This document shows positions 49,999 to 60,827 of a DNA stretch of 64,000 bases, piece after piece (the first letter of the stretch is position 1; each line of letters opens with the position of its first letter). This DNA is from Emcibacter sp. GTDB lineage: Bacteria > Pseudomonadota > Alphaproteobacteria > Sphingomonadales > Emcibacteraceae. Location of the stretch: NCBI GenBank assembly GCA_021741205.1, contig JAIOYI010000006.1, positions 1 to 64,000 of the forward strand, in the 5' to 3' direction. A program made the translations under genes and the position numbers. A model generated the notes under the pieces. That model did no database searches. It saw only the letters and a list, made by a program, of their open reading frames with translations, and had not been told where the DNA came from.

Positions 49999-50472
49999 TT
50001 ACGCACGAATATTTTTGGAAATCTTATCCAAGACACCATTGATAAAACCGGGTTTGCTGTCATCAAAAAATGCCTTGGCCACATCAACATATTCATTAAT
50101 AATAACGGACGTTGGCACATCTGGTCTTGCCATCAATTCATAAACACCTGCCCGTAATATCCCCCTTGCCACAGGCTCAATCCGATCCAATGTCCAATTT
50201 TCCGACAACGACTCCGCCACAAGCGCATCAATATCCTGCATGCGTTCTTCAACACCCATAACAACATCAGAAAAGAAATCTTTATCTGCGTCCGCATAAT
50301 GGTCATCTTCAATTATTTTGCCAAGACGATGATCTATAAATTCAATAATAATATTGCGGGCCAATTCATCATTTATTTCCATTTGATACAAGGCTTGCAC
50401 GGCTCCAAGTCTTGAGGCACTTCTGGCACCACCCTGATTTGAAAGCGGTGTTGTATTTTTTTCATTCATCAT
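49999..50472 (-). CDS. nusB: transcription antitermination factor NusB
   Basis: A 157-aa all-helical protein with GAVQALYQMEIND, LDRIEPVARGILRAGVYELMARPDVPTSVIINEYVDVAKAFFDDSKPGFINGVLD-type C-terminal features. It binds boxA RNA with NusE in rRNA antitermination. Coupled to ribH by a 4-bp overlap, the common ribH-nusB order. Confidence 0.95.
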   Translation of the reverse strand: MMNEKNTTPLSNQGGARSASRLGAVQALYQMEINDELARNIIIEFIDHRLGKIIEDDHYADADKDFFSDVVMGVEERMQDIDALVAESLSENWTLDRIEPVARGILRAGVYELMARPDVPTSVIINEYVDVAKAFFDDSKPGFINGVLDKISKNIRA

Positions 50473-50924
50473 GAAATAAGTCCGTATTTTTGTTTAAGCT
50501 CTATCATTCTAAGAGCCGTATCAGCCACATAGCCACCCTTGTTGCCTCCATCCACAGAGGCTCTGGCCCATGCCTGATCATCATTCTCCACGGTCAATAT
50601 ACCATAGCCAATAGCAAGTCTATCTTTGAATGCTAATTGCTGAAGTCCGCGTGCGCTTTCTTCACAAACATAATCATAATGGCTTGTTTCCCCACGAATA
50701 ACACAACCAAGGGCGATATAACCATCGTATGAAACACGTCCTTGTTCAGTTGCATCCGCGGCAAAGCGAATGGCCGCAGGAATTTCAAAAGCACCTGGTA
50801 CGTCAATCTTATCATAAGTTGCACCCGCTTTATCTAATGCCGCAACGGCACCCTTCAGAAGCTCATTCGTAATATCCTCGTAATAAGGAGAAGAAACAAT
50901 CAATAGATGCTTTGGTTTGGACAT
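50469..50924 (-). CDS. ribH: 6,7-dimethyl-8-ribityllumazine synthase
   Basis: Penultimate enzyme of riboflavin synthesis, 151 aa. Motifs: SPYYEDITNELL, VPGAFEIPAAI and GCVIRGETSHYDYVCEESARG (with the catalytic His). Fourth of the ribD-ribE-ribBA-ribH run. Confidence 0.95.
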   Translation of the reverse strand: MSKPKHLLIVSSPYYEDITNELLKGAVAALDKAGATYDKIDVPGAFEIPAAIRFAADATEQGRVSYDGYIALGCVIRGETSHYDYVCEESARGLQQLAFKDRLAIGYGILTVENDDQAWARASVDGGNKGGYVADTALRMIELKQKYGLIS

Positions 50925-50955
50925 ATATATTCTCTTAATTTTTAATGCGTTAAGG

Positions 50956-52086
50956 TTATTTTTTTACACCAATTTTTATGGAATGATCGAATTTACGCTG
51001 TTCGACAATATTCAGTCCATAGCCCTCTATACCCACAACATGTTGTTCCGTATCAGAGAGCAGAATGAGATCCGTAACGCCTAAATCCACCAAAATCTGT
51101 GCTCCAATGCCGTAATTTCTTAGGAAAGTTTCTTTGGAAAGATTTTTCTTGCCTGTTTTGCGCGCGATGCTGTCTGAAAGTATGGTTTTTGAGGTTTCTC
51201 TTAAATAGACGAGAACACCACATTTTTCTTTACCAATTTCTACCATTGCACGATGGAATTGGCTTCGACGATCTCCTTTTACGCTGAGCAAATCATCAAA
51301 CATATTAAAGGGATGCATCCGCACGAGAACAGGCTCTCCCTTTTTGGGATGACCTTTGACGAGGACAAAATGCTGAGTATTGTTATCTTTTACCTCATAA
51401 ATGCGGAGTTTAAATTCTCCACCATATTCTGAATCAATGGTCGTTTCCTCAATGCAGCCCACAAGATTATCAACTTTGCGCCTGTAAGCAATTAGGTCGG
51501 CAATGGTGGCTAATTTAAGGTTATGTTTTTTGGCAAATATAACAAGGTCTGGTAACCGTGCCATTGAACCATCATCATTCATAATTTCGCAGATAACTCC
51601 CGCTGGTGTAAGTCCTGCAAGACGGGCTATATCAACAGCCGCCTCCGTATGCCCTGCACGTACCAAAACGCCACCTTCTTGGGCGACGATGGGAAATACG
51701 TGCCCCGGTGATACAATATCATCGGCTCCCTTATCATGATTTATAGCAACCGCAATGGTATGGGCTCTATCTGCGGCTGAAATGCCTGTTGTAATGCCAT
51801 CTTTTGCCTCAATAGACACCGTAAAGGCCGTATTATTTCGGGCTCTGTTATTGGCACTCATAGGAGGAAGACCAAGATCATCGGCTCTTTTTTTGTCAAG
51901 GGTAAGACAAATAAGACCACGACCATTTTTGGCCATAAAGTTTACGGCCTCTGGCGTTGCCATTTGGGCAGGAATAATAAGATCACCTTCATTTTCCCGA
52001 TCCTCATCATCGACCAAAATAAACATTCGTCCATTTCTAGCATCTTCTAAGACATCTTCTATGGGAGATAGGAAGTTTTGCGGCAT
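50956..52086 (-). CDS. ribB: 3,4-dihydroxy-2-butanone-4-phosphate synthase with a degenerate GTP cyclohydrolase II domain
   Basis: The N-terminal half (about 1-205) is an intact RibB domain: DDEDRENEGDLI (metal Glu), RAGHTEAAVDIARLAGL (metal His) and CEIMNDDGSMAR. The C-terminal half (about 206-376) aligns with GTP cyclohydrolase II (VLVRMHPFNMFDD, NYGIGAQILVDLGV, GYGLNIVEQ). It lacks the three zinc cysteines, and the catalytic Arg region is changed to YLRETSKT. It should therefore make only dihydroxybutanone phosphate (a RibBX-like protein). A separate RibA would have to be encoded elsewhere. Confidence 0.9.
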   Translation of the reverse strand: MPQNFLSPIEDVLEDARNGRMFILVDDEDRENEGDLIIPAQMATPEAVNFMAKNGRGLICLTLDKKRADDLGLPPMSANNRARNNTAFTVSIEAKDGITTGISAADRAHTIAVAINHDKGADDIVSPGHVFPIVAQEGGVLVRAGHTEAAVDIARLAGLTPAGVICEIMNDDGSMARLPDLVIFAKKHNLKLATIADLIAYRRKVDNLVGCIEETTIDSEYGGEFKLRIYEVKDNNTQHFVLVKGHPKKGEPVLVRMHPFNMFDDLLSVKGDRRSQFHRAMVEIGKEKCGVLVYLRETSKTILSDSIARKTGKKNLSKETFLRNYGIGAQILVDLGVTDLILLSDTEQHVVGIEGYGLNIVEQRKFDHSIKIGVKK

Positions 52087-52099
52087 AATATAATTCTTC

Positions 52100-52699
52100 T
52101 TAATTAAATTTATTCATTCTGGCAACATATCGGGCCAAAATATCAATTTCGAGATTAACTCTATCTCCAATTTTAAGCTTAGAAAAAGTGGTTTTCTCTT
52201 GGGTATGGGGGATAATATTAACACCAAAACTGGTCTGATCTTTATCATCAATGACCTCATTTATAGTCAATGAAACACCATTAACGGTCGCAGACCCCTT
52301 TTCCGCGATATATTTTGCCAGATCACGAGGAACAGAGAATTGAAATCTCTTGCTATCACCTTCGGAGGTAATGGATAAAACTTTTCCAACGCCGTCCACA
52401 TGACCTGTGACAATATGGCCGCCCAACTCATCCCCGATCTTCAAGGCTCTTTCTAAATTAACGCCCATCCCAACAGTCCAGTCACCAATATTAGTGCAGG
52501 CTAAGGTCTCTGCCGAGGCATCAACGGCAAACCAGTCATCCCCTTTATCAACCACCGTTAAACAGACACCAGAACAGGCAATGGAGGCCCCTATATCTAT
52601 TGTCCCTGTTTCAAAGGCAGTATTGAGCTTGATGTGGGTATCCCCTTTGTTGGAAATGCTCTTTACTGAACCTATATCTGTAATAATTCCGGTAAACAT
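52100..52699 (-). CDS. ribE: riboflavin synthase subunit alpha
   Basis: A 199-aa protein made of two lumazine-binding repeats (MFTGIITDIGSVKSIS and the second starting GHVDGVGKVLSI). Key segments are ACSGVCLTVV and SATVNGVSLTINEV. Dismutates two lumazines to riboflavin. Between ribD and ribBA with 13 bp to the latter. Confidence 0.95.
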   Translation of the reverse strand: MFTGIITDIGSVKSISNKGDTHIKLNTAFETGTIDIGASIACSGVCLTVVDKGDDWFAVDASAETLACTNIGDWTVGMGVNLERALKIGDELGGHIVTGHVDGVGKVLSITSEGDSKRFQFSVPRDLAKYIAEKGSATVNGVSLTINEVIDDKDQTSFGVNIIPHTQEKTTFSKLKIGDRVNLEIDILARYVARMNKFN

Positions 52700-52700
52700 T

Positions 52701-53801
52701 TTAATGCCCTATTTTAAATTCTTGCCATATATCATTTCCCGTTTGGCCGGATCTTAGCACATGGAAATGCGGCATTTCTTCTAACATATTTAACCCTATT
52801 GAGGGAATAGCTGAAAGGCCATCCCCACCAATAATTTTGGTTGAACGGAACCAATATAATCGGTCTACCAGACTTGCCTTAATCAGGGAAGCATTAACTT
52901 GTGCACCGCCTTCACATAATAGCCGTGTGATGCCATTTGTTCCTAGTAGTTTTAGCATCTCGGCCAAATGAATCTGTTTATTTTCATCGGCAACACAGCC
53001 TATAACCTTTACCCCAAAATTTTCCAGAATTTCCCATTTTTGATCATGCGCAACAGTCGTTATCACCCATGTAGGAATTTCTTTTGCTGTTTGAACCACA
53101 TTGCTATCAATAGAAATTTTTAAGCTGCTGTCTAATATAATACGGATGGGAGAATAAGATTGAAGTCCAGATAGCCTACAATCAAGGGAGGGATTGTCCG
53201 CTATCACCGTTCCGATACCTACAAGAATTGCATCATGATTTGCTCTGAGCAAATGACCCCGATTGCGGGACTCTGCACCCGTAATCCATTTGCTCTGTCC
53301 CGTTACGGTCGCAATTTTGCCGTCCAGAGATGTAGCAAGTTTCATGGTGACCATAGGACGTTTATATGTGCAAAGCGTAAAAAATCCTTTATTAATATCA
53401 TCAGCCTGATCTTGACAAATGCCAATACTCACATCAATTCCAGCAGCTTTTAATATGGCAATACCCTTGCCAGAAACCCGTTCATCCGGGTCACCTGTGG
53501 CCACTACAACCCGTGAAATTTTAGCTTTTATTAAGGTCTCCGCACAGGGGGGCGTTTGTCCATAATGGGCACAGGGTTCCAGTGTAACATAAGCCGTGCC
53601 ACCCTCTGCCTCATATCCTGCCTGCAATAAGGCCATAGTCTCAGCATGAGGTCGTCCACCCCTGCCCGTATATCCTCGTCCCACAATTTGAGATTTTTTA
53701 TTCAGAATAACGCAACCAACAGAAGGATTCGGCGAGCTTTGACCAAGGCCACGGCGGGAAAGCCCAAGGGCAATACTCATATAGTGGCTATCGGTTTTCA
53801 A
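52701..53801 (-). CDS. ribD: bifunctional riboflavin deaminase/reductase RibD
   Basis: A 366-aa two-domain enzyme. The N-terminal deaminase has zinc motifs HAETMAL and PCAHYGQTPPC; the C-terminal reductase has MKLATSLDGKIAT and ILVGIGTVIADNPSL. The start is taken as TTG 53801, because AGGA sits 8 nt upstream and DSHYMSIALGLSRRGLG matches the family N-terminus; ATG 53780 would trim 7 residues. Follows nrdR by 14 bp. Confidence 0.94.
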   Translation of the reverse strand: MKTDSHYMSIALGLSRRGLGQSSPNPSVGCVILNKKSQIVGRGYTGRGGRPHAETMALLQAGYEAEGGTAYVTLEPCAHYGQTPPCAETLIKAKISRVVVATGDPDERVSGKGIAILKAAGIDVSIGICQDQADDINKGFFTLCTYKRPMVTMKLATSLDGKIATVTGQSKWITGAESRNRGHLLRANHDAILVGIGTVIADNPSLDCRLSGLQSYSPIRIILDSSLKISIDSNVVQTAKEIPTWVITTVAHDQKWEILENFGVKVIGCVADENKQIHLAEMLKLLGTNGITRLLCEGGAQVNASLIKASLVDRLYWFRSTKIIGGDGLSAIPSIGLNMLEEMPHFHVLRSGQTGNDIWQEFKIGH

Positions 53802-53815
53802 GACATTATCCTGAC

Positions 53816-54274
53816 TTATTCTATGGGGTCTGCAATCTGTTCAACAAATTTTTCAAAATCTTTGGCTTCTCTAAAATCCTTATAGACCGAAGCATACCGC
53901 ACATAAGCCACGCTATCCAGATTTTCCAAGCCTTTCATAATTAATCGGCCAATTTGCTCGGTTTTAACTTCCGACTCCCCAAGACTTTCTAATTGCCGCA
54001 CAATACCGTTGATTAATAATTCAATTCTATCTTCATCTATAGGGCGTTTGCGCAGGGCAAGTTTTATGGAACGCTCAAGCTTCTCTCGCTCAAAAGCAAC
54101 TTTTCTACCGCTTTTCTTCGCAACAATTAATTCACGAATTTGGACACGTTCAAAAGTCGTAAATCTTGCCCCACAACCGCTACAAGACCGTCTGCGTCTG
54201 ATAGCCGCATTATCTTCAGTGGAGCGGCTGTCCTTAACTTGCGTTTCATCATTTCCGCAAAATGGGCATCGCAT
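53816..54274 (-). CDS. nrdR: transcriptional repressor NrdR
   Basis: Represses ribonucleotide reductase genes according to ATP/dATP level. The 152-aa product has the zinc ribbon (C3, C6, C31, C34 in RCPFCG and [10 protein letters not shown]) and an ATP-cone domain ([19 protein letters not shown]). It follows glyA by 22 bp and precedes ribD, an order common in proteobacteria. Confidence 0.96.
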   Translation of the reverse strand: MRCPFCGNDETQVKDSRSTEDNAAIRRRRSCSGCGARFTTFERVQIRELIVAKKSGRKVAFEREKLERSIKLALRKRPIDEDRIELLINGIVRQLESLGESEVKTEQIGRLIMKGLENLDSVAYVRYASVYKDFREAKDFEKFVEQIADPIE

Positions 54275-54296
54275 TGGGTATTTCCTTTAATCAAAG

Positions 54297-55580
54297 TCAA
54301 TAAATTGGAAAATTCTTACATAAGGCAATAACTTTCTTCCGAACGATATCTTCAGTAACGCTGTTATCATTTGGATTATTTTTCAGACCAATAAGAATTT
54401 CAATGATCATATCACCAACTTGTTCAAATTCCTTCACACCAAACCCGCGTGTTGTCCCAGCCGGCGTTCCAAGACGAATACCAGATGTCACCATAGGTTT
54501 TTCAGGGTCAAAGGGAATGCCATTCTTGTTACAGGTAATATTCGCCCGACCCAAAGAATTATCAGCATCACGCCCCGTTAGTCCTAGTGGGCGAAGATCC
54601 ACAAGCATCAAATGGGTATCTGTACCGCCTGAAACAATATCACATCCGCCCTTTACAAGACGGGCGGCAAGCGCCTGTGCATTTTCAACTACTCTTGCCG
54701 CATAGTTTTTGAATTCAGGTCTAAGTGCTTCCCCAAAAGCAACAGCCTTTGCGGCGATCACATGCATCAAGGGGCCACCTTGCAAACCGGGAAATACCGC
54801 TGAATTAATTTTTTTGCTTATTGCCTCATCATTGGTCAGGATCATACCACCTCTTGGGCCACGCAAAGTTTTATGAGTTGTTGTGGTGACCACATGGGCG
54901 TGCTCCAATGGATTTGGATGAACGCCACCAGCCACAAGTCCTGCAAAATGAGCCATATCAACCCAGAAATAGGCACCAACCTCATCGGCAATTTGGCGGA
55001 AACGCTTAAAATCAATAAAGCGAGGATAAGCAGAACCACCTGCAATAATAATTTTAGGGTTATGTTTTCTTGCCAGTCTTTCCACCTCATCAAAATCCAC
55101 CATGGCATCTGTTCTGCTCACACCATATTGTACGGCATTAAACCATTTTCCAGATTGCGCAGGTGGAGCGCCGTGGGTCAAATGTCCACCCGCCGCCAGC
55201 GACATACCAAGAATCGTATCACCAGGTTGTAATAAGGCAAGATTAACCGCACCATTAGCCTGTGCGCCTGAATGGGGTTGCACATTAACATAGGCGGCAT
55301 TAAATAATTTCTTAGCTCTCTCAATGGCAAGATTTTCTGCAATATCAACAAATTCACACCCCCCATAATAACGGCGTCCAGGGTAACCCTCGGCGTATTT
55401 ATTGGTCATAATAGAACCTTGTGCCTCTAATACGGCACGGCTGACAATATTTTCCGAGGCAATAAGTTCTATATGTTCCTGCTGACGTTCTAATTCCAGT
55501 GTTATGCTACCATATAATTCTGGATCGCTTTGCTTGAGTTCTGCATTAAAAAAATTATTCATATTTGTAGAAGAAACCAT
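54297..55580 (-). CDS. glyA: serine hydroxymethyltransferase
   Basis: PLP enzyme converting serine and tetrahydrofolate to glycine and methylene-tetrahydrofolate. The 427-aa product has [23 protein letters not shown], and the PLP lysine in [15 protein letters not shown] (K237). ATG 55580 has an AGGA site 10 nt upstream; ATG 55562 is a possible shorter start. First of glyA-nrdR-rib. Confidence 0.96.
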   Translation of the reverse strand: MVSSTNMNNFFNAELKQSDPELYGSITLELERQQEHIELIASENIVSRAVLEAQGSIMTNKYAEGYPGRRYYGGCEFVDIAENLAIERAKKLFNAAYVNVQPHSGAQANGAVNLALLQPGDTILGMSLAAGGHLTHGAPPAQSGKWFNAVQYGVSRTDAMVDFDEVERLARKHNPKIIIAGGSAYPRFIDFKRFRQIADEVGAYFWVDMAHFAGLVAGGVHPNPLEHAHVVTTTTHKTLRGPRGGMILTNDEAISKKINSAVFPGLQGGPLMHVIAAKAVAFGEALRPEFKNYAARVVENAQALAARLVKGGCDIVSGGTDTHLMLVDLRPLGLTGRDADNSLGRANITCNKNGIPFDPEKPMVTSGIRLGTPAGTTRGFGVKEFEQVGDMIIEILIGLKNNPNDNSVTEDIVRKKVIALCKNFPIY

Positions 55581-55621
55581 ATTAAAAAAATCCTAAATTC
55601 TATTTATTAACTTATCAAAAA

Positions 55622-56056
55622 TCACGACATCTTATCTATGCGACGTTGATGTCTTCCCCCCTCAAAATTAGTACTCAAAAAAGCTCTAAGGCAATCCTTA
55701 GCAACATCGACGCCAATAAGACGTCCGCCCATAACAATAACATTGGCATCATTATGTTGACGGCTAAGTTCTGCTGATAGTCTGTCGTGAATGAGAGCGG
55801 CACGAATATGTTGATGTCTATTTGCGGCTATACTTATTCCGATGCCAGATCCACAAACAAGAATACCTCGTTTAGCACGTCCTTCTTTTATGGCAAGGGC
55901 AACAGCGTCAGCAAAATCTGGATAATCCACCGACTCAGTACTGTCGCATCCTAGGTCAAGTACCGCAAAACCATTGTTGGTCAGATAGGATTTTAAAAGG
56001 ACTTTAAGTTCAAACCCCCCATGATCACTTGCTATTACAATGATTTCTTTAGACAT
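55622..56056 (-). CDS. rpiB: ribose-5-phosphate isomerase B
   Basis: A 144-aa RpiB/LacAB-type sugar isomerase. SDHGGFELK (9-17), DLGCDS, the catalytic Cys in GILVCGSGIGISIAANR, and NDANVIVMGGR are visible. ATG 56056 gives the normal family length; the 10 extra upstream residues of the longer frame are not conserved. 41 bp upstream of glyA on the same strand, a common pairing. Confidence 0.93.
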   Translation of the reverse strand: MSKEIIVIASDHGGFELKVLLKSYLTNNGFAVLDLGCDSTESVDYPDFADAVALAIKEGRAKRGILVCGSGIGISIAANRHQHIRAALIHDRLSAELSRQHNDANVIVMGGRLIGVDVAKDCLRAFLSTNFEGGRHQRRIDKMS

Positions 56057-56217
56057 TGTCCATACCTTACCAACTGTTTGCGTCACCTATAATAATATTT
56101 TAGCTTGCGGCCATTTAATATCACAAGGTTATCAATTCTTCTACCATATCTATGGCAAAAACATAACTTTTACATATATATAGAGAAAAATAATATTGAA
56201 AAGCAGAAAAGGAAAAT

Positions 56218-56406
56218 TCAGGTTTTTTCTTTGGTAAGAACATATTCCATTTTTTTGACAGCTACTCGTATCAAATGCTCTCGAGGTGCCGCAGCAGGAC
56301 CTACAATGGAGACTTCCCGACCAGAGACGGGATCAATGACTGATACCTTCATATAGGCACCATTTTGAATGAATTCAATAAGATAGTCACCAGTCTTACT
56401 ACCCAT
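56218..56406 (-). CDS. small conserved alphaproteobacterial protein (DUF6898-like)
   Basis: A 62-aa protein: YLIEFIQNGAYMKVSVID, then DPVSGREVSIVGPAAAPREHL and a basic C-terminal helix. The beta-strand/GPA pattern agrees with my memory of small DUF6898 proteins found near hemA and rpiB in alphaproteobacteria. No catalytic motif is visible and the function is unknown. It lies 50 bp downstream of hemA. Confidence 0.75.
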   Translation of the reverse strand: MGSKTGDYLIEFIQNGAYMKVSVIDPVSGREVSIVGPAAAPREHLIRVAVKKMEYVLTKEKT

Positions 56407-56456
56407 TCTTAAGCTTTCAGATTAGAATGTGTTTTCCATGTATTTCTTATATATTT

Positions 56457-57677
56457 TTAGGCAGCTTTCAAAAATCTTTTAACATCAAGTCTTGCCCATA
56501 CGGATTTTAATGAATCCACCAAATGATCAATCATCTCATCCGTGTGCAGAGGACTTGGTGTAAAACGAAGCCTTTCAGTTCCCCTTGGTACAGTAGGATA
56601 ATTAATGGGTTGAACATAAATATTAAATTCATTCAACAAAATATCAGACGCTTGTTTGCAAACAACGGGATTGCCCACCAAAACAGGAACAATATGGCTG
56701 AGTGAAGGCATAACAGGCAAATCGGCCTCCAACATTTTTTTCTTTAATGTTGCCGCTCTTTCCTGATGCATTTTACGCTCATTCTGGCTTTCTTTGAGAT
56801 GACGTACACTTGCCAAAGCGCCCGCAGCAATAACAGGCGACAATGATGTGGTAAAAATAAAGCCCGGTGCAAAACAACGAATAGCATCAACAATATCATG
56901 GGTGGACGTTATATATCCGCCCATAAGTCCAAAGGCTTTACCAAGTGTTCCCTCAATGATAGTGATGCGATCCATGAGGAGTTCCTGTTCAGCAACACCG
57001 CCGCCTCTTGGGCCATACATGCCAACGGCATGCACCTCATCAAGATAGGTTAAGGCATTATATTTATCGGCCAAATCACAGAATTCTTTGATTGGCGCAA
57101 AATCACCATCCATAGAATATACAGATTCAAAAGCAATTATTTTTGGTAATTTAGGGTCAGTAGCCTTTAAAAGACTTTCCAGATGTTCAACATCATTGTG
57201 ACGGAAAATATGTTTTTTACAGCCGCTATTACGAATGCCTGCAATCATTGATGCATGATTAAGTGAATCAGAAAATATAACACAGTCTGGTAATAATTTA
57301 GCTAAAGTACTCAGTGTAGCCTCATTAGAAATATAACCTGATGTAAACAACAATCCAGCTTCTTTTTGGTGCAAGTCAGCCAATTCCTGTTCCAAAAGCA
57401 CATGAACATGATTAGTGCCACTGATGTTGCGTGTACCGCCAGCACCAGCCCCGCTTTTATTCAGTGTATTTTTCATGGCATCTATGACTTTTGAATTTTG
57501 TCCCATACCAAGGTAATCATTACTACACCAGACAGTAATATTTTTTTCACCTTTCTCGGTATGCCATACGGCCTCTGGGAAATTGCCTCTTTGACGCACT
57601 ATATCTGTAAATATACGATAACGTCCCTCATCTTTAACTGTTTTCAAAGCATCAGAAAATAAACGATCATAATTCAT
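56457..57677 (-). CDS. hemA: 5-aminolevulinate synthase
   Basis: Condenses glycine and succinyl-CoA to 5-aminolevulinate, the alphaproteobacterial/mitochondrial entry to heme. The 406-aa product has [10 protein letters not shown] near residue 51, [24 protein letters not shown] and the PLP lysine in [10 protein letters not shown] (K247). An AAGG site precedes the ATG. An FNR/FixK-like box lies 224 bp upstream with a suitable -10, so oxygen control is plausible. Confidence 0.97.
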   Translation of the reverse strand: MNYDRLFSDALKTVKDEGRYRIFTDIVRQRGNFPEAVWHTEKGEKNITVWCSNDYLGMGQNSKVIDAMKNTLNKSGAGAGGTRNISGTNHVHVLLEQELADLHQKEAGLLFTSGYISNEATLSTLAKLLPDCVIFSDSLNHASMIAGIRNSGCKKHIFRHNDVEHLESLLKATDPKLPKIIAFESVYSMDGDFAPIKEFCDLADKYNALTYLDEVHAVGMYGPRGGGVAEQELLMDRITIIEGTLGKAFGLMGGYITSTHDIVDAIRCFAPGFIFTTSLSPVIAAGALASVRHLKESQNERKMHQERAATLKKKMLEADLPVMPSLSHIVPVLVGNPVVCKQASDILLNEFNIYVQPINYPTVPRGTERLRFTPSPLHTDEMIDHLVDSLKSVWARLDVKRFLKAA

Positions 57678-57868
57678 CGCAAGACCTTATTTAATATTAT
57701 ATTTAACATTTATATTTATATTTATAGCACTCGTAACAAAAATCGAACAATAAAAAGCTACTAATATATTAACATGGCTTTATCATATAAACTGATTAAA
57801 ACACAATATTAAATACATAAATAACCCATCAATATAAGTCCACTGCCTAATATTTTTTTTGTTTTATG

Positions 57869-57914
57869 AATATAATATACTTACGGAAAAGAACATTAAC
57901 TTGATACATGTCAA
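57869..57914 (-). promoter_or_regulatory. FNR/FixK-type box and predicted class II promoter of hemA
   Basis: TTGAT-ACAT-GTCAA (57901-57914) matches the FNR/FixK consensus at 9 of 10 positions. On the minus strand, -10-like TATTAT (57877-57872) and TATATT (57874-57869) follow. The predicted start near 57865 lies about 42 bp from the box centre, the usual activating distance. The target hemA starts at 57677. Confidence 0.6.
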
Positions 57915-57930
57915 AGGATTTATTTAATTT

Positions 57931-58449
57931 CTAAAAAGACATAAATCGTAATTGTTCGGTCCAGAAATTTTCTAATTTACGCAAAGCATTACGGAGTTCA
58001 GAGATGTTTTCATCTTCGAAAACATTCTTTTTCTTAATAACCTGAAGATTTGCATCAAATAATTCCCCAACAAGATCACAGACCTCCTTGCCCTTATCAC
58101 TGAGCCAAATTCTGAGCGCACGCTTATCATGTTCTGCCCGCTCCTGATTAATATATCCCTGTTCCACCAATTTTTTTAGGTTGTAAGATACGTTGGATCC
58201 TAAATAATAACCACGGTTACGAAGATCGCCTGCTGTCATTTCATTATTACCAATATTATAAAGTAATAAGGCTTGAACGCTGTTGACATCATTCATGCCG
58301 ACGCTATCAAGCTTATCTTTTACGATATCCAACATTCGTCTATGAAGCCTTTCAATCAAACGTAAGCATTCAAGAAAATTTAATTTTGACCTTGCCTCTG
58401 GTGTTTCATGTCCACCGATTAAATTACTACTATGACCTAATGCTGACAT
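57931..58449 (-). CDS. MarR-family regulator, LdtR-like
   Basis: A 172-aa MarR winged-helix protein. Helix-turn-helix region MTAGDLRNRGYYLGSNVSYNLKKLVEQGYI near residues 74-103, wing EHDKRALRIWLSDKG. The YYLGSNVSYNLKKL recognition helix matches LdtR of Liberibacter and Rhizobiales, which controls an L,D-transpeptidase and stress genes. Targets here are unknown. Divergent from hemB, upstream of hemA. Confidence 0.87.
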   Translation of the reverse strand: MSALGHSSNLIGGHETPEARSKLNFLECLRLIERLHRRMLDIVKDKLDSVGMNDVNSVQALLLYNIGNNEMTAGDLRNRGYYLGSNVSYNLKKLVEQGYINQERAEHDKRALRIWLSDKGKEVCDLVGELFDANLQVIKKKNVFEDENISELRNALRKLENFWTEQLRFMSF

Positions 58450-58640
58450 TTCACATATTCCTGTATATAATTATGCTTTGTTTTTTCTGGTTAAATTGTA
58501 GTATGCAACTCCTAATAAGGTCTTAATTAAGCTAAAAATTCTTATTTTATCCTTAAAAAACATATTTTTTAAGTAAAGTAATAATAATTTAGAGTAAGCT
58601 TTAAATATAATTATTCAAAAAATTTATGAGCGGATTATAA

Positions 58641-59645
<1,005 letters not shown>

Positions 59646-59666
59646 TAATGATCAATCATTAATTTA

Positions 59667-60542
59667 TTATTTTAAAAGATCCGTTGGCAATTCATTGACC
59701 AATTCATCAAGTTCATAAAAACTTGGTTGCAAATGTGTTGGAATTGATTTTCTGCCAATTTCAATTGATATTTGTGGGGCGTTTCCATGAAGATGCGAGA
59801 CAATAACATCCTTTATAACACTAAAAAAATACCCCTCTTCGTCAATGATTTGTTGTAATTTTACCGCTAGAGGACCTGCCATTGTATATGAAATCAGAAT
59901 TCCAAGAAAGGTACCAACCAAGGCTCCCCCAATCATTTCACCTAATATTTCAACAGGTTGATCGATGCTTGCCATTGTTTTAACAACACCCAAAACGGCG
60001 GCCACAATACCAAGTGCTGGAAAAGCTTCTCCAAGGACGCCTAAAGCATGGGCTCCTTCACTTTCTTCATGATGATGTTTTTCCAAATCCTTTATAAGCA
60101 CATCCTCTACCTGATAAGGATCATCAAAATTCATTGTTGTCATTCTGAGATAATCACAAATAAAATCAACAACGTGATGATCTGCTACAACTTTGGGAAA
60201 ATGGCCGAATATTTTACTTTCATGAGGGTTTTCAATATGGGCTTCAAGCGCAATAACCCCCTTGGATTTAATGAGTTTAGTCAGTAAAAACATTAAACAG
60301 AGTAAATCTTTGTAATCCTGAGTTTTCCATTTTGGCCCCTTAACGGCATGACCAAAACCTTTAAGCCCCTTTTTTATAATGTTACCACTATTGCTCACCA
60401 AAAATGAGCCAATTGCTGCACCACCAATGACCATGCCTTCAATAGGCAGGGCATGTAGAACAACGCCCATACTACCGCCACTAATAATGTATCCACCAAA
60501 AACCAACCCTAAGGTGACGATAATTCCAACAATAATAAGCAT
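59667..60542 (-). CDS. motA: flagellar motor stator protein MotA
   Basis: Proton-channel stator subunit with four membrane helices (about 1-20, 30-50, 170-190, 205-225), a cytoplasmic loop with charged residues for FliG contact, and the family sequence ALGVLGEAFPALGIVAAVLGVVKTM. The 291-aa length fits. Unusually it is not in an operon with motB: ilvA lies between them and motA points the other way. Confidence 0.95.
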   Translation of the reverse strand: MLIIVGIIVTLGLVFGGYIISGGSMGVVLHALPIEGMVIGGAAIGSFLVSNSGNIIKKGLKGFGHAVKGPKWKTQDYKDLLCLMFLLTKLIKSKGVIALEAHIENPHESKIFGHFPKVVADHHVVDFICDYLRMTTMNFDDPYQVEDVLIKDLEKHHHEESEGAHALGVLGEAFPALGIVAAVLGVVKTMASIDQPVEILGEMIGGALVGTFLGILISYTMAGPLAVKLQQIIDEEGYFFSVIKDVIVSHLHGNAPQISIEIGRKSIPTHLQPSFYELDELVNELPTDLLK

Positions 60543-60827
60543 ATATTTAAGCCTCTGTTCCCTTTAGTCCTGTGCCGGATTATAAATTTATAATTAAATT
60601 TAATGTGTTTATAGATTACAGGTTATTAAAGAAATCTTATTTTATCATAATATTCCCACAAAAATATTTTTGATATTACTCAACTTTGATCATTTAATCA
60701 TCTATTTAATGTATAAATATGTTTAATGACAATAGTACAAAATAATTTGGACTTTTTTCCATTTAAACCATATATGTTGCAGTAATTATAACAATATTTA
60801 TTATATTATTTTGAAAATGAGAAAACA

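Noticed and set aside
55581-55621. FMN or THF riboswitch upstream of glyA/rib genes
   Set aside because: Spacers in the glyA-nrdR-ribD-ribE-ribBA-ribH run are too short to hold one and no conserved riboswitch motif is visible.
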